From contig NW_006768787.1 in assembly GCF_000204055.1 (NCBI RefSeq), positions 860,309 to 924,308 on the forward strand: a DNA stretch of 64,000 nucleotides, read 5' to 3'. Source of the stretch: Melampsora larici-populina 98AG31 (lineage: Eukaryota > Basidiomycota > Pucciniomycetes > Pucciniales > Melampsoraceae). The notes under the pieces were generated by a model. That model searched no databases and was not told the DNA's origin. It saw only the letters and a list, made by a program, of their open reading frames with translations. A program made the position numbers and the translations under genes. Positions within the stretch are counted from its first letter, which is position 1, and every line of letters starts with the position of its first letter. This document shows positions 44,639 through 56,633 of this stretch, piece after piece.

Positions 44639-44647
44639 GTTGTTTAT
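44639..44647 (+). repeat. 9-bp target duplication of the MULE, left
   Basis: gttgtttat here is repeated at 50379-50387, and occurs once in the unoccupied copy 2 at about 58334-58342. Confidence 0.9.
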
Positions 44648-45398
44648 GGGATCGTGTATTTTTGCGAACGATGTTTTACTGACGTTTTTGTTCGCAAAAA
44701 TTGATGTTCGGAAAAATGTAATTTGGCCCGAGAAAAGTGAAATTTTACAGTCAAAGTCCGTTTTGAGATTATCTGTAAAAAAACGGTCGTAAATTAATGT
44801 CCTGAAAAATACATTACAAGTGCATACAGTATTTAATTTTCCATGTTTACCCATCCGAACATCCAAGTTCGCCAAAAAAAATGTGCGCAATTGTATCACA
44901 AACCAGCTTTTTCCCTAATTTTACATCCGTCACCTCACAGACCAACCACGAGGTCGCAAACCGACGACTGCAAAGTTCGAAACGGTTCATCAGATGGATT
45001 AATTTTCCAATCAAAGAATCACCTCACATGCCTTCAAATCACACCCGTCGGCCACTAAAGGTGGCCTGACTAAAAGGTGGCCTGACGGTTTGCATGCCAC
45101 CGAAGGTGGTTTTGAACGTCCTGAGGTGATGGTGGTTAACGCTCATCCATGGATTTGCATTGGTATTGGCGTTAACCACCTTTTTGAAGTCTTGAGCACT
45201 AGTCAACTCAACGGCGATCTTATTATCATTTGATTATTATTATCATTTTCTCTTCGTATTATCATTTTATTATCATTTTCAAACTCTCTTTTCACAATCT
45301 CTAACAATAATATCTCATTCTGGTATCTTGAAATTCTCCATTCTCATTTTTTTAATTCAATTCTCTATCTAATACGATCTATTTGAAACAACGGCGAC

Positions 45399-48300
45399 AT
45401 GTCCGAAGCCGAATGGCCAAGCGATTACTACACGGACCTTGAGGAAGATGACTCCGAAAACGACTTCGAAGACGGCTATGACTCTGAATGGTCTTCTATC
45501 GCCAGAGAACAGGACATTCAAATACATAAAGAATTGCAATCATCAGATTTACATGAAGATGAACCACAAGCAGCCTCTCAGACAAGCACGAATCCCAGCA
45601 GTCAACATAAGAAATCTCAGACAAGCACGAATCCGAGTAGTCAACATAAGAAATCTCAGACAAGCACTAATCCGAGTAGTCAAGATAAGAAATCTGGCAA
45701 AAGAGGCAAAAAGACTTTTGGCCTACCCTTTGATCGCGCGGGATTCACAACCTACATTGATCACAGAACAACTCTCGATTCCGAAGGTTATCCTCTTCTA
45801 CCAAACGGGTCCACCGTCTTTGTCAAGCAGCCAACGAAAACATTCACCAACTGGTGTACTTTTGGTTTCTCAAGTACCACTTCCGGCGGTGGTATAAAGG
45901 AAGGTTCTGATTGGCGAACTGTCCGGTTCACATGCCTAGGTGTCACGATGTGCAACAACCGCGAGTGTGACTTTCTCGGAACGCCTCCCACTTCGACTGC
46001 CAAGAGAACAGAGTGGGAAACAAAGTAAGTACCTTCAAATCTGCTGCAGTGACACGTGCAAATACACAATTGACATTGTTTTTCGCTTTTTTGGCTTTGC
46101 TATCAGACCTCACAAATGCCCGGCGGCTCTGTGCCCAGACTATCTACGACTTGTTCCATGTAATGGAACAATTTGTCGAGTGGATGAGCACATCCCATCT
46201 GATTGGGGCATTGTCCGACATTCTGGCATCCACAACCATCCATGGCCACGACGGACAAAGCCTGACAAGCTAGCGTTAGCGACATTTGCGAAAAAGGTTG
46301 TTGAAAATCCCGATTTAGGACCTTTACAACACAAAGTAAGCTTCATGTATTTCCTGTATATCATAACATCAATGTGTAACGTACATTGTCTGGGTTAAGG
46401 TCGGCCGAGCTCCTGCTGGGAAGGCCGCCATCACAACATCAACCGACATTCATCCGGCTTTGAACAATCTGCATCGATTGGGCTATTATCGGCGCGTAAT
46501 CCTTGTCGAGGCTGGAATAATACCTGCAAAGAAGATTCCAGGTGCAGGTGACAGCTTTGTGTTGGACATTATTGAATGGGTGGAGTACGCGGATGATTCT
46601 CTTCCGTCATCGTCTTGTGAAATTATATTGACTGTTGTACTGACTGTCATTTATTATGTGATTCAGGCGAGGTCTCCGTGTCATATCAACTTCTTTTATG
46701 CCGAAAAAAACCCACATGACGTTTCAAACGGAATGGATGGCTGAAAAGCTCCTAGCTCGAGTGAACGGTGGTGTCTACCAAGGCGGGTTGCTTTCAGATG
46801 TCACGTACAAGTTCTTCGCGAACGGGTATCTTCTGACCACGTCAATGTACTGTGACGTGCTCCATCGGTGGATTCCAATCCAACTTACATGGATGAATGG
46901 ACTCACGGATGACCATTACAAGGAGCATTTCACGACACTTATGCAACAAATCAAAGATGCTCAAATTTCACCTTCCGAATGTGACACGCTGGTTTGACAA
47001 GTCGTCGACTTTTCTATGGCACAGAAAAACGGTTTCATCGCGGCTTACATGGAAGTTTTCAAAGAGACGGATAGGAATGTCGCACTTTCCAAGTTAACCG
47101 GGTGCAAGGAACATTTTCGTGCTCAGGTAACACGTGTGAAGAGAAATAATGCCATCATCACGAGAGGATATGAGGTGCGTTTTTTTTACGTTTGTTTTTA
47201 AACTGTTTCACGTTTGTATTCTAATCTTCTTGGTTTCACATGATTAACAGAAAGAATTCGAGACTCTAGCCATGAGTCTCTGTGACCCGAACACTCCTGG
47301 AGAAGATTCATTTGATATCAAGGTCGATCAATTACGTCGAAAGTTTCCCAAAGCCAAACGGTGGATTGATTGGTGGCAGGCAGCCGACGTGCAAGCCATG
47401 CTGTTCAAATCCAGAAGCAAGCAAATCGACGACGACAACCTTGACGATGACATGCCGGCGACTACTAACGCCCAAGAATCAATGCACAGGGTTTATTACA
47501 TGATTTCGTCAGTACCTCTTGCTCTTGCACCATATCTATCTTGGACTCGTTCTTTTATTGACTGATCCTTTCTTTCGCAGTGAGGGGAATTGTACCATCC
47601 AAGTGGGACTCGTCCAACTCTATGCTTTGGTCATGAGCCTTGAGAGAGACTACCATGACCTCCGCCGAGGAGTTTCGATTACATATGGTTCCACTAATAA
47701 CTATGAGAAAGTGGCCCAAATTCTTGGATGGGCCAAGAAAGCTCGAAACCGTCGGGAGACCAAGAATGATGGACGCCCACCTGACACCACCGAAGCGTTT
47801 CTTGGCAGCAAGACTAAGAAAGGTGGCCGGCCTAAAGGATCTGTCAACGTGGACCGCAACCCAGTAACGACATTTCAAGGTTTTCAAAGCTCATTGCTTC
47901 CAACTCGGCAGAACCGGTGCTGGATGAATTCGATGTCCGAGTGCTTGTACGCGTTATACACACCTTATTGGTTCACCGGGTCCAAGGGTGTTTCAATTCA
48001 TATATTCAACAAGTTGATGAATGTATTTTCTTCACGCGCTACCTGGGAAGTACATCAGTCCGGCAGCATTCAACAAATTCTCTCCTTGGGTCAAAACAAG
48101 ATTCACGCAGCCATTCAGAAGGTTTACCCTGGTTCATTCAAATATGACGAGTACGCTTCTGCCACCCAATATTTTGAAGGCTTATTTGACGTTCAAGGTC
48201 TCAAGACTCAACCTCGAGCGCCCCCAATCACTCAGAAGCTATTTCGAATCACACGTCAACGCAAGCTCGTCTGCTCGAACAATTTTGCGCATATCACGCA

Positions 48301-49711
48301 TGAGAATATCCCATTGGATTGCATCACACTGATGCCTGAACATTATGGTGTTGGCGCACGTTCTACTCAGTCCTTCGAATACTCAGATACGCCGGATCTT
48401 CTACAACGTTTGACATCCGAAGAGGGCCTTCGCCGCATCTCTGCTCGTCACTATTTGGTCTGCCCCAACAATAAAGACGCCAACTCGACTCAACCACAAC
48501 AGTCCGCGCCACCCTTGTTTGAAAGGACACGGATTCAATTCGAACCAGCACCCCCTCATCTATATTTGCTCATTGATTCTCTTACCTTAACTGGATCTCG
48601 GCCTGAAGAAGCCAAGAAAATGAATGACGAATGCTATTTACCTTACGAACTAACACTGCACGGTGTCACCTACTGGATGCGGGCTCGTGGATTCTATGCA
48701 AAAGGGCACTACTGGTGCAAGGTAGTGCGTACAGTTGGTGGTCTTTCAGGTGTATGGTATCACAACAACCTCATCAATGCAGGCATTGCGACGTTGGAGA
48801 GTCGAGAATTGGCATCTATAGGAGGGGCAGTGGCTGATACACACTGGGTGATGTACTCTCGAGCTCCTACAACTGCAGAGGCCTTGATAATAGAAACCGC
48901 AAATGTCAAGATCCAAAAAGAATTTGGGGACAACCACGGAGGCGACCTGCCTTTTTCACAGCAAGGATTGGAGTCTACCGCACCTCAATTTCAACAAAGA
49001 CCTCCTGAAAGATTGGAAGCTGAGCAGGAGCAGGACGCTGTCGGTGTGGTGAGCGAGAAACTTATGAAGGCAGTGGAATTGCAAGATTTGTTTTTGTCAG
49101 ATGTAGAGGTACAATATGAACAACCCCAAAGCGGTAGGCTTTTTTTGTTTCCTTTTGTCTTCATGAACTAATCCTTGTTTTGTTTGAAATAGGAGCTGTC
49201 AAGGCTAAAGTCAAGGGGAAGAAACCGGCGCGCAAGATTGGCAAACGGAAGGCTAAAGACAATCTGACCGCCGAAGAGCGCGGCTTGGATAGCTCCTCAG
49301 GCAACGAAAATCCCAAAGAAAGTAAACGTAAGGATTGTTCAGATGGAAACGTAGATGAAGAACACGCAGGTTCGTTTTGTTACATTTTTTTTCCCTTCTG
49401 ACGTATTAATTCACATATCTTTTGTATCAATCACCTCCACTATAGCCAAGAAGGTTAAGAAGAATAAACGTATTTATTTGTCGGTTGAGAATGTAGACGA
49501 GGAACAGGAGAAGAAGTGTAAGGTTGGTAACGCTGATGGTTTGTCATCAGAAGGAAACAATAAACGACGAAAAGGTTGGAAAGGTTGGACCCTTGTTGAT
49601 GTGAAAGAGGTCCAGCCAAAAGATTTGAATGAGCCTGTCAAAGAGGGCAGCCAAGAGTCGAAGGCGAGTGGCAAGGTGCGGAAGTCCAAGCGTAAGAAGG
49701 AGAAGATGTAG
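45399..49711 (+). pseudogene. MULE transposase fused to a USP-like peptidase, one in-frame stop
   Basis: Eight exons (45399-46024, 46107-46335, 46400-46584, 46667-47174, 47251-47507, 47581-49133, 49193-49369, 49446-49711) keep one frame for 1266 codons except a TGA at 46995-46997. The order is an acidic tail with a three-fold 13-residue repeat (60-98), a cysteine/histidine module with 'CPAALCPDYLRLVPC' and 'RHSGIHNHPW' (GCM/FLYWCH-like), and a MULE DDE core with 'LLSDVTYKFFANGYLLTTSM', then 'VVDFSMAQ' and 'NAQESMHRVYY'. Next is a peptidase-like domain with a Cys box 'NRCWMNSMSECLYAL' and a His box 'GFYAKGHYWCKVV', and a Lys-rich tail. The stop lies three codons before the second catalytic Asp. 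Deubiquitinase activity is inferred from the boxes only. Confidence 0.8.
45576..45692 (+). repeat. Three tandem 39-bp repeats in the MULE gene
   Basis: Three in-frame copies encode QTSTNPSSQHKKS or close variants, in the disordered N-terminal part. The second and third units are nearly identical, so they are recent. Confidence 0.9.
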
Positions 49712-50378
49712 CCTACCTCTTTCTTCTTGCGTTTTTTCTTGTTTTGGGTTAATTCTTTCACTTATTCTTGCTTGCAGATACCGTTGTTTCCCTTTTTTCC
49801 CTTTTCGCTACATTCATTTTTAGTCATTTCTTGGTGTTCTCAGTGTCATTTCTCGACAATGTTTGCTACATTCTTTTATATCTGTCTTATCGCTTTCTTT
49901 GGCTTGTCATTTCTCAACATTCCTTTTTTAAGTTTTCAATGGTCAATTATTTCTCTTGATCTTCATTTCAATGAGCAAGAGCTCAAAACTGGCAAATATT
50001 GTTCGTGAGATAATGTCTGTAAAATTCGACAAAATAGCCCCTGAAATTCGCTTTTCCAAAGGTCATTTTTCACGGAATGTAACGTTTGTTAACAAATGCT
50101 CGTGAAAGTATCACTTGGGCACTGTTTATGCATTTTTGCATGCTTTAATTTTCACGAACTATAAGTGTTGTTTCATGACGTCTGGGAATTTGCCGTTTGT
50201 TGACCCTCAAGATCCAATTTTACGTACATTAATTTGCGTAACATATTTTTGCGGACGTCTGAAAAACTGGAATGTTCGGAAAATTTCACTTTGCCCAGAA
50301 GAAAGTGAAATTTTCCGGACATCACATTTTCCGGACGTTATTGTTCGCGAAAAGATGTTCGGAAAATTTTCACGCCCC
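49712..50378. other. 3' part of the MULE including its right inverted repeat
   Basis: Pyrimidine-rich 3' flank of the transposase gene followed by the right terminal repeat with several tttccggac and gttcggaaaat motifs. No further gene is seen. Confidence 0.5.
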
Positions 50379-51408
50379 GTTGTTTATTTACTATCAGGGC
50401 AGGTACCGTTCATCTATGTGAAGTGATAATTTTTTGTCTTTGTCATTATATTTCAATTTTCACTTGTATCCGATAAAGAAACAAGCTTTATCAATCTATT
50501 TCATCTCTTTGCTTGTAAAAATTTCCAATTCCCAAGATATCAATTTTCTTACTCCCAATGAGAAAATATTCTTTTTACTTAAAAGGACATTTTCTTCCCA
50601 ATCGCGAGAAACCCATTCCATTGTTCTTCGTGGGGAGCATGTTCAAGACTGCGGGGTAGAAGTCTGGGTTTGTTATCCCAGATTTTGTGTCTTAGACTTG
50701 TCCCTCTAAGAAGGTAACCCCCTCAGGCAGGTTCTACTCCTGTGGAATCCCGTCTCATTCCCTAGAGACCAGTAAAACAGTTAGGCTTGGTGTGAGAGTA
50801 GTCTCAAAGGTGGAAAAGGGCTAGGATGGGGTTAAGAACCCCCTCCCTAGGCTTCCCACCTTTGGGGCGAGAACAGGCCTGAGACTGGGTGGTGGGTGGG
50901 TCTTTTGAGAAAAGTTTAAGAGAAAATTTTGTTTGAAGATTTCAACTTGCAGCAGCGTCATTTAGACAGTACGGGAGAGATTTGGAAGGGGGTTAGAGAG
51001 AAGAAATCTTTCTTCCCTCCAACTTCCAAATCCCATGGTAACCAGATGTCATCTATTTACCATGTGACATCCCGTCTGTCCTTGACACTCCCTCTCCACT
51101 TGAGAATAGAATTCAGTGTACCTCCGCCGGCTCTGGGAACGCAACCAATTTTGTGGTTGTCCAAAAGTTTTCATAATGGAACCCAACCAATCCATCAGAT
51201 TTCCATTCATTATAGACCAGTGAAAACATTGAGAACAATACCATCATCAAACTCCATTCAGTACGGAGCTTGTAGTTAGATGTGGTTGTGTTTATTTGTA
51301 GATTAACATTATCTGTTTATCATGTTAAACTACCTCCTGCCCTCTTAAACTCCCATCCTTAGGATGAACAGTTTAAGTTTTGCGGGGGGGGGCGCCGCCG
51401 CTGGGCCT

Positions 51409-51453
51409 CCGGTTTTGCGTGACTGAGAAAATCCTCCTCAGTCTCGAAACCGG
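51409..51453. repeat. Hairpin in a GC-rich block
   Basis: The arms ccggttttgcgtgactgag and ctcagtctcgaaaccgg pair with a few mismatches around a short loop. The block is much more GC-rich than its flanks. Confidence 0.55.
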
Positions 51454-51706
51454 ATGCTCAGCGCCTTGCCGGGTGGGCGGGAGGTATCTTAAATGACAAT
51501 TTTAACTTCGAGAAGCTATACAAGTCTGAGTTGTGCTCAGTTGAGGATCTGACTGTATGTGAGGTATGCGGTTAGAAATTTTCAATTTCCAACTTCGCTC
51601 CTCGCTAAGCACTCCTTGCTATAAGCATACATCCTCATCTGTGCGCAACTCCTCGTCATGGACCTACACACCAAGTCGTGCCTTTGTTGGTGTTCCCAAT
51701 GAACAA

Positions 51707-51770
51707 AAGTCCACTCGTTTTTTGGCTGTACTGGCCAGCTCAACAGTACAGCCAAAAAACCAGTGGACTT
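51707..51770. repeat. Long hairpin, 26-bp stem
   Basis: aagtccactcgttttttggc and the following six bases pair with 51745-51770 with one mismatch, around a 12-base loop. It looks like a small foldback element or RNA hairpin source. Confidence 0.75.
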
Positions 51771-52558
51771 CAACTTATAAGTAGGGGGGTGTATATAAGT
51801 CTTGCTGAGGGAATTGTGTGCCCCATGAATCTAAGCACACATTGCCTACTTCACCTTGTGTCCAACCAATTTACTCCTTGTGATTTCTTCACACATAATT
51901 CATCACCATCTCACAACACAAAGGATCTTTGCAATGTGAAATTTATCTCAACGCAATGTCAAACATTGGACTGGATAGCTCCCAGTTGAAGTCGTCTCTA
52001 TCACCGTAAAATCCTTTGTTCCTCAATACTCTACCTAATCTCTATTGATTTTGACCACTGCTTCAGCCATTGCTACCTTAGTCTTGAGACCATCAATCAT
52101 GCAATTTGATTTATCTATTAGGTCTAATGACTTGTGTTGGGGGGGCTGGTGGCCACTGGTCCATTGGCCAAGGTAGGCTCTCTTCACGGTAGGGTGTAGG
52201 GGTAGGTGGGAGCAAAAAAAATGATAGAGAGAAATGTGAGAGAAATTTGATTAGATTTGTTTATTTGCTGCAAGTGATTTGTTGAGTTGATGAGTGGTTA
52301 AATTTGTTATTGTCTTGCTCATCCTCCCTTTGTGGGAACAACCTCATTGTACATACCACAGTTCCGGTACCATGTCACTTTTTGTACCAGGATCTTCTAC
52401 CTCAAGTGGCTGCTCTATTTTGAGTTTCATGGAAATCACTCAATCTTGTGACTTCTCTGTTGCAAACGAATTTTGTCAGATTGAGGTCACAAAGGGTGGT
52501 GCCCACTGCGGAAATGTTAGTATCTATGTATGTGTATCAAACTGTGGTTTTGTCCAAA

Positions 52559-53727
52559 CTTAACAAAGTCCCTTGCAGGCGGTAAAACCCAAAGCCTGCA
52601 TATGGACTTACACCAAATGTGGCTCTCCTGGTGTCAGTGGTCATGAGATTTAGTAGCGGAAAAATGAACCCAATGAAAGATGCTTGCCACACAAAAGCTT
52701 TCCAATTTTTCTCTTGGACAATCAAAGTCCTGCTTCTTCCAAGCAGGACCCTCAATTCAGATCCTCCATATCTTGAGCCATGCTCAAGTTTCCATTGCCC
52801 TCCAGAAAGATGATTTTTGAATTTCAAAAACCGCAAAATTCAACCCCTGCTGCAAAATGAGTAAAATCATTGCATGGCAGATTTTACTCCTGACTGTAGC
52901 AGAATCATGGGTTGTGAACTTGTGGTACAATAGAATTTTCCTTGTGCCAAATTGACCAAGTAAATAACCTTGCTGACCTCTTGTCTAGCTGACCAATGCC
53001 TTTCCAATCACCTCAAAACATTGCAAGTAATGGCTTCAGCACCTACTGAGTCACATTGTCCTATAACCCAAAGTCAGGTCATTCAAGTATGCAAATTCAT
53101 TCATAAAATACCTTCATTTGATCCAAAGAAGTTCATTCAAACATTCCTTGAATGTCAAGACTTGAACTTGACCACTTGCCAGCGCCTTTGGGCAACAAAA
53201 ACAGGCTGGCCTTCAACTACTCGGCTTATGAGGACAATCAAAAGACTTGCACAATCTTTGGCCAGTGGAACAGCAATCTGGAATTATTTTATATTAGAAG
53301 AGGTTAGGAGAATAAGGACTTATCTTGGATCTGATGGGTAGACTTACCTCTCATTTTTCCTCTGTTGATTGGCTTGCATCAGGCTCAAAAAATAGTGAAT
53401 TTCCAGTCAATGCCCAATGGCAAAGCCCAAGGTGTCTCTTTTTACAGCTCAAAGGACATTGACCACGGCTTCTTTGACAAAGAGAACAAAGAAAAAAGAG
53501 AATGTGAAGTTAGTCAACCCATGTCATTCCTCTACAATCTCACCCAAGCAAAAATTAAACACACCCAGCTGCAAATCAAATCACAAAGAGACTTGGAGGG
53601 AGAACAGAAGAAAAAGTGTTCTGGGACAAATCCTATTGTAGCTCTACTTTTCACAGAGCTTGACCATGCAATTGATTATCATTCTTTCTTGCCCAACCTT
53701 GTAATTTGCAGTTTTGAACAAATTGAA
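52559..53727 (+). pseudogene. N-terminal fragment of a second DUF6589-type gene with element-like left end
   Basis: Exons 53030-53302 and 53383-53727 are open and join in frame. The pair 'WATKTGWPSTTRLMRTIKRL' and 'EE/AQKIVNFQ' mirrors 'WGAERGLPSTMKVINTIKS' and 'SE/ASDIVNQ' of the gene at 25588, with the intron at the same position and phase. Only about 206 residues are present; the core of DUF6589 is missing. Upstream at 52559, cttaacaaagtcccttgc resembles the terminal repeat of the 7.85-kb element, suggesting a truncated member of the same family. Confidence 0.65.
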
Positions 53728-54336
53728 GTAGGTTCTTTTCTCTCAACTTTTTGTCAGCTTTCTTCATTTCATTCCTATTTGATTATGATCCATCAATCAT
53801 GAAAAATACCTTTGTGCAGCCTTAGAAGGTCAGAGAATACAAAAACATGCCTCTTGAAAACAGGCATAACTCAGGCCCCATTCAAGAAGAAATTGGTCAG
53901 CGCCGGGGATTGTCTCAGGGAGTCTCAATAAAAGACTGGTACCACATCTCTGCTTCTCAGACAGACACACACCAGGTCAAACCTAAATAAGGTGAAGACC
54001 TAAAAACATGATTGTTTGGATAAGAAAGTAAATTGTAATTTCAACCTTTTACATTGTACAAGAGAACATAAGAGAAATGTAATACTTACAGTTTTAAAAC
54101 ATAATATTTTCCAAAAACATAAGAGAAAGTATACATACAACGAGGACTGAACAAGGCACCAATAAGAAGATGGAGTGGAAAAGCAAGAAAACTCAATTTG
54201 ATAAGCAACCTATGTTGTGATGGTTGTACAGTCCCCTCCAAGTGGTTTACATAATCATTCAAGTTCTGCAGCGGCGGGGCCGGGGCCTGTTGCAAACCCA
54301 ATGATTACAAATCCTAGGCGTGGGGACGTGTACATA
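53728..54336. other. Intergenic after the DUF6589 fragment, no gene seen
   Basis: Unique-looking AT-rich DNA without a supported gene; the homology to the DUF6589 gene stops at about 53730. Confidence 0.4.
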
Positions 54337-54410
54337 CATAATCAGATCACTCATTCCTTTTTTCTGAAGATGCAAGTTACATGCAAAAAATAAGTACAAA
54401 AGCAATTTCA

Positions 54411-55740
54411 TGAAAAAAACCACCTCAGGTTCAGGAAGGGACCTTGAACAGATGTTGAACTCAAAGCTATTGTCGTGTCAGCCCTGAGCCCTATATCTAG
54501 TACCAAAGGGCTGAAATATCATAATAAAAGAATAAAAATAACAATTACAACTCATGGCTCAGTTTCAAGAGTCAATTACATATGAAATTACATATAGTTA
54601 CAAGTGTAATTACATATGTGCAGACATGTAGATCTATACAAGAGATTACACAAAGTAAGATAACCTTTCACAAGCTCATCACACAAGTAACACAAGAGTT
54701 ACACATGTGTGTAACAAAGGTGATAAATAAATACTTAAAATATGATTACATACAACCAATGAGTATGTAATCAACCCACAAGCTGTGTGTGTGTAAGAGA
54801 TTTTCTGGGTTGTGAGTATATATAGAGCTCTTCCACCTGCCAGGAAAATCCATCATCATCATTACATTTAAGCAAATTATTGATAGCTTCATCAATCAGA
54901 CAAATAGAGGTCTTGTCCTCATTGTTAGACATTATACATTTGTCTTATTGATCCTTACGTTGGTTGCATCATGTCTGTCCCCCATGAGCACGTCGATGTG
55001 CTCACACAGAGAGTTGTGTAATAAATTTGAACGGATCTTTATTCAATTTCTCTCTAGAAAATGCAAATCCTTTGTTAATAATAATAGACAGTCAAAAATG
55101 TACCGTTTGTCAATGGAACTATGAACAAAGGAGCCCATTTAACACTCTTGCTGTCTGAACCTCTTGACAAAGGCAATTGTATGCTTAGCTCTCAGACCTG
55201 TTTGTAGGTTATATCCACCCTCTACGGAAATTGATTGGTGTGAGCACGTCAACATTCTACCTCAAAACAGACATGGTGTTGTTTGTTGAGGTTCTTTTAA
55301 AGACTTCTTTCAGGAGGTGATCCTTGCAGTACTGCTCCTGTCATTAAGGGGATTCAATAACTTGAGAGACTCTAATTTCATGGAAGTTCCTCTGTGTTCA
55401 GAGTTTAAAGAACATTACATATCACTGGGTGATATTTCCCTTTATTAACAAACTCTACAGTAGGTGTTGTTAGCCTGAGCACAAAACTAGACTGTAGTTT
55501 CTACTCTCCAGACTGCTAGAAGACTTCTTGTCTTGCATTAATTCCAGGATTTGTATCCAAACCCTTTGTCAAAAGGTCATCTAACTGAAGTCAGCTCTGA
55601 TTGAATCACACCGCTTCCTTTATAAACTTATTTTAAACATTAAATAAGTTTCTCACACGGATAGTAAACTTGGTTTATTTTTATTATCCCAACCTTTTTA
55701 TTTAGTGATTTACTAGCCTGAAAGATGCTATTAGCTCACA
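54411..55740. other. Inserted repeat DNA in copy 2, no gene seen
   Basis: 1.3 kb with no counterpart in copy 1. It contains a TATA-like run (gagtatatatagagctc at about 54816) and two copies of a gagcacgtc motif in opposite orientation at about 54986 and 55242. It may be LTR-derived, but no LTR pair was found. Confidence 0.35.
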
Positions 55741-55817
55741 CATGGCCTTGTATCATTGGCATTACAAGTGGCACACCCAATCAAGTAGTCTGAAGATAAC
55801 ACTTGCCGTTAATATTA

Positions 55818-56351
55818 GGGTGGTTCAAGAAGGGCTTTTACCATCCATCTTCAACTTTTATGTTTTGTTCGGGAGCCTTAAATTTTAAGTAAAATTTTAA
55901 GTACATGAACCACCTCTAAAGGTGGTTCACAGTTTTGCGATCACCAAATCAGTTTTAAAAATTATAATCGCCACCCTGCTATCCAAAAAGGGTCAGGGAC
56001 AAGGAGCGAAAAAAATATTGCTTCCACCTTTTTTCGTTTTGTTGTTGTTCCTGGATTGTAATGCTTTGCAGTCAAAAAAACAATGTCATTCCACTGATTT
56101 CAGCATCAACCACTTAAGCAGGATGTTGAGTTTCTCAAACACCATCACATCAACAAAAAAAGACGGTGACAAAAAAAAAGACGTGAAAAAAAGAACGTTG
56201 GAAACGAAGTCCCTGAAATTACAGCTCCTTAAAACGTAAATTTAGAGTGTTTGGATGTGTGCAATCCATCTTTTTAAGGACCGAACAACCCTAAAAAGAG
56301 TGATCGCGAGTTGGTGACCATGTGGCTTGTGTCGCTTGACTTAAACCGCCC
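55818..56351. mobile_element. 534-bp insertion with imperfect terminal repeats and 5-bp duplication
   Basis: Copy 1 has the uninterrupted site. Here tatta is duplicated at 55813-55817 and 56352-56356. The ends gggtggttcaag and the complement of cttgacttaaaccgccc are imperfect inverted repeats. An inner palindrome, gaaccacctctaaaggtggttc-like, suggests a nested or composite structure. The 105-codon frame inside (55922-56239) has no features. Confidence 0.7.
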
Positions 56352-56465
56352 TATTATTGATAATTGTGGCCTTGCTAACTCCCCATACATGCATCTTTTA
56401 TTCCTGATCCTCAGCAAGAGTTGCTTTGGGGCACCTGTGACGTAAGCGCGCACGAGTCACCAATT

Positions 56466-56625
56466 GGGGTTCTCAAAGTAGACCCGGTTTGAAAAAACCC
56501 GGTTGACCCAGTAGACTTTTCGGCTGTGATCTGTCAAAAGATGTCAACTCAATACACAAAGTTACTGCCAAAAAACAACCAGGTCAACTGGGTTTTCTTG
56601 AAACCGGGTCTACTTTGAGAACCCC
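56466..56625. mobile_element. Foldback MITE, copy a (about 160 bp)
   Basis: The ends ggggttctcaaagtagaccc and its exact complement frame a largely self-complementary core with aaacccggttgaccc motifs. Copy 1 of the duplication lacks it (caccaatactcg), and aat flanks it on both sides here. The core relates to the element at 60592-60757. Confidence 0.8.
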
Positions 56626-56633
56626 TAATAATA

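Larger units (their letters stand above)
44648..50378 (+). mobile_element. MULE-type DNA transposon, 5.73 kb
   Basis: Flanked by the 9-bp duplication gttgtttat. The ends are diverged inverted repeats (gggatcgtg at left, complement of ggggcgtgaaaattttccg at right), each about 100-200 bp and full of short motifs such as gttcggaaaat and gtgaaattt. The interior holds one plus-strand gene. Segmental copy 2 has the exact empty site, so the insertion postdates the duplication. The 9-bp duplication and the transposase identify the Mutator-like superfamily. Confidence 0.9.
42132..52066 (+). repeat. Segmental duplication, copy 1 (interrupted by a MULE and other insertions)
   Basis: Blocks of copy 1 (42132-42212, 42510-44647, 50379-50572, 51170-51280 and about 51785-52066) match in the same order and orientation in copy 2 (54337-58945). 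The extra sequence in copy 1 includes the 5.7-kb MULE and a dispersed repeat at about 50587-51140. The best-conserved part is the secreted-protein gene. Confidence 0.85.
50388..52558. other. Repeat DNA right of the MULE, no gene seen
   Basis: Contains the right part of duplication copy 1 and inserted sequences. From about 50587 to 51140 there is a dispersed repeat whose relative lies at about 59470-59900; both have ccctagagaccag- or tccttagagaccaa-like starts, cgagaacaggcctgag versus cgagaacatgcctgag, and end near a gaatggaattca-like motif. Two hairpins are listed separately. Confidence 0.45.

Noticed and set aside
46025..46049. A 25-bp intron at the first MULE exon end
   Set aside because: Too short for splicing; the acceptor at 46106 after a long pyrimidine tract gives a better, in-frame 82-bp intron.
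54780..55254. Possible copia-type LTR (TATA-like motif, tgttgacg end on the minus strand)
   Set aside because: No second LTR, primer-binding site or 5-bp duplication could be located.
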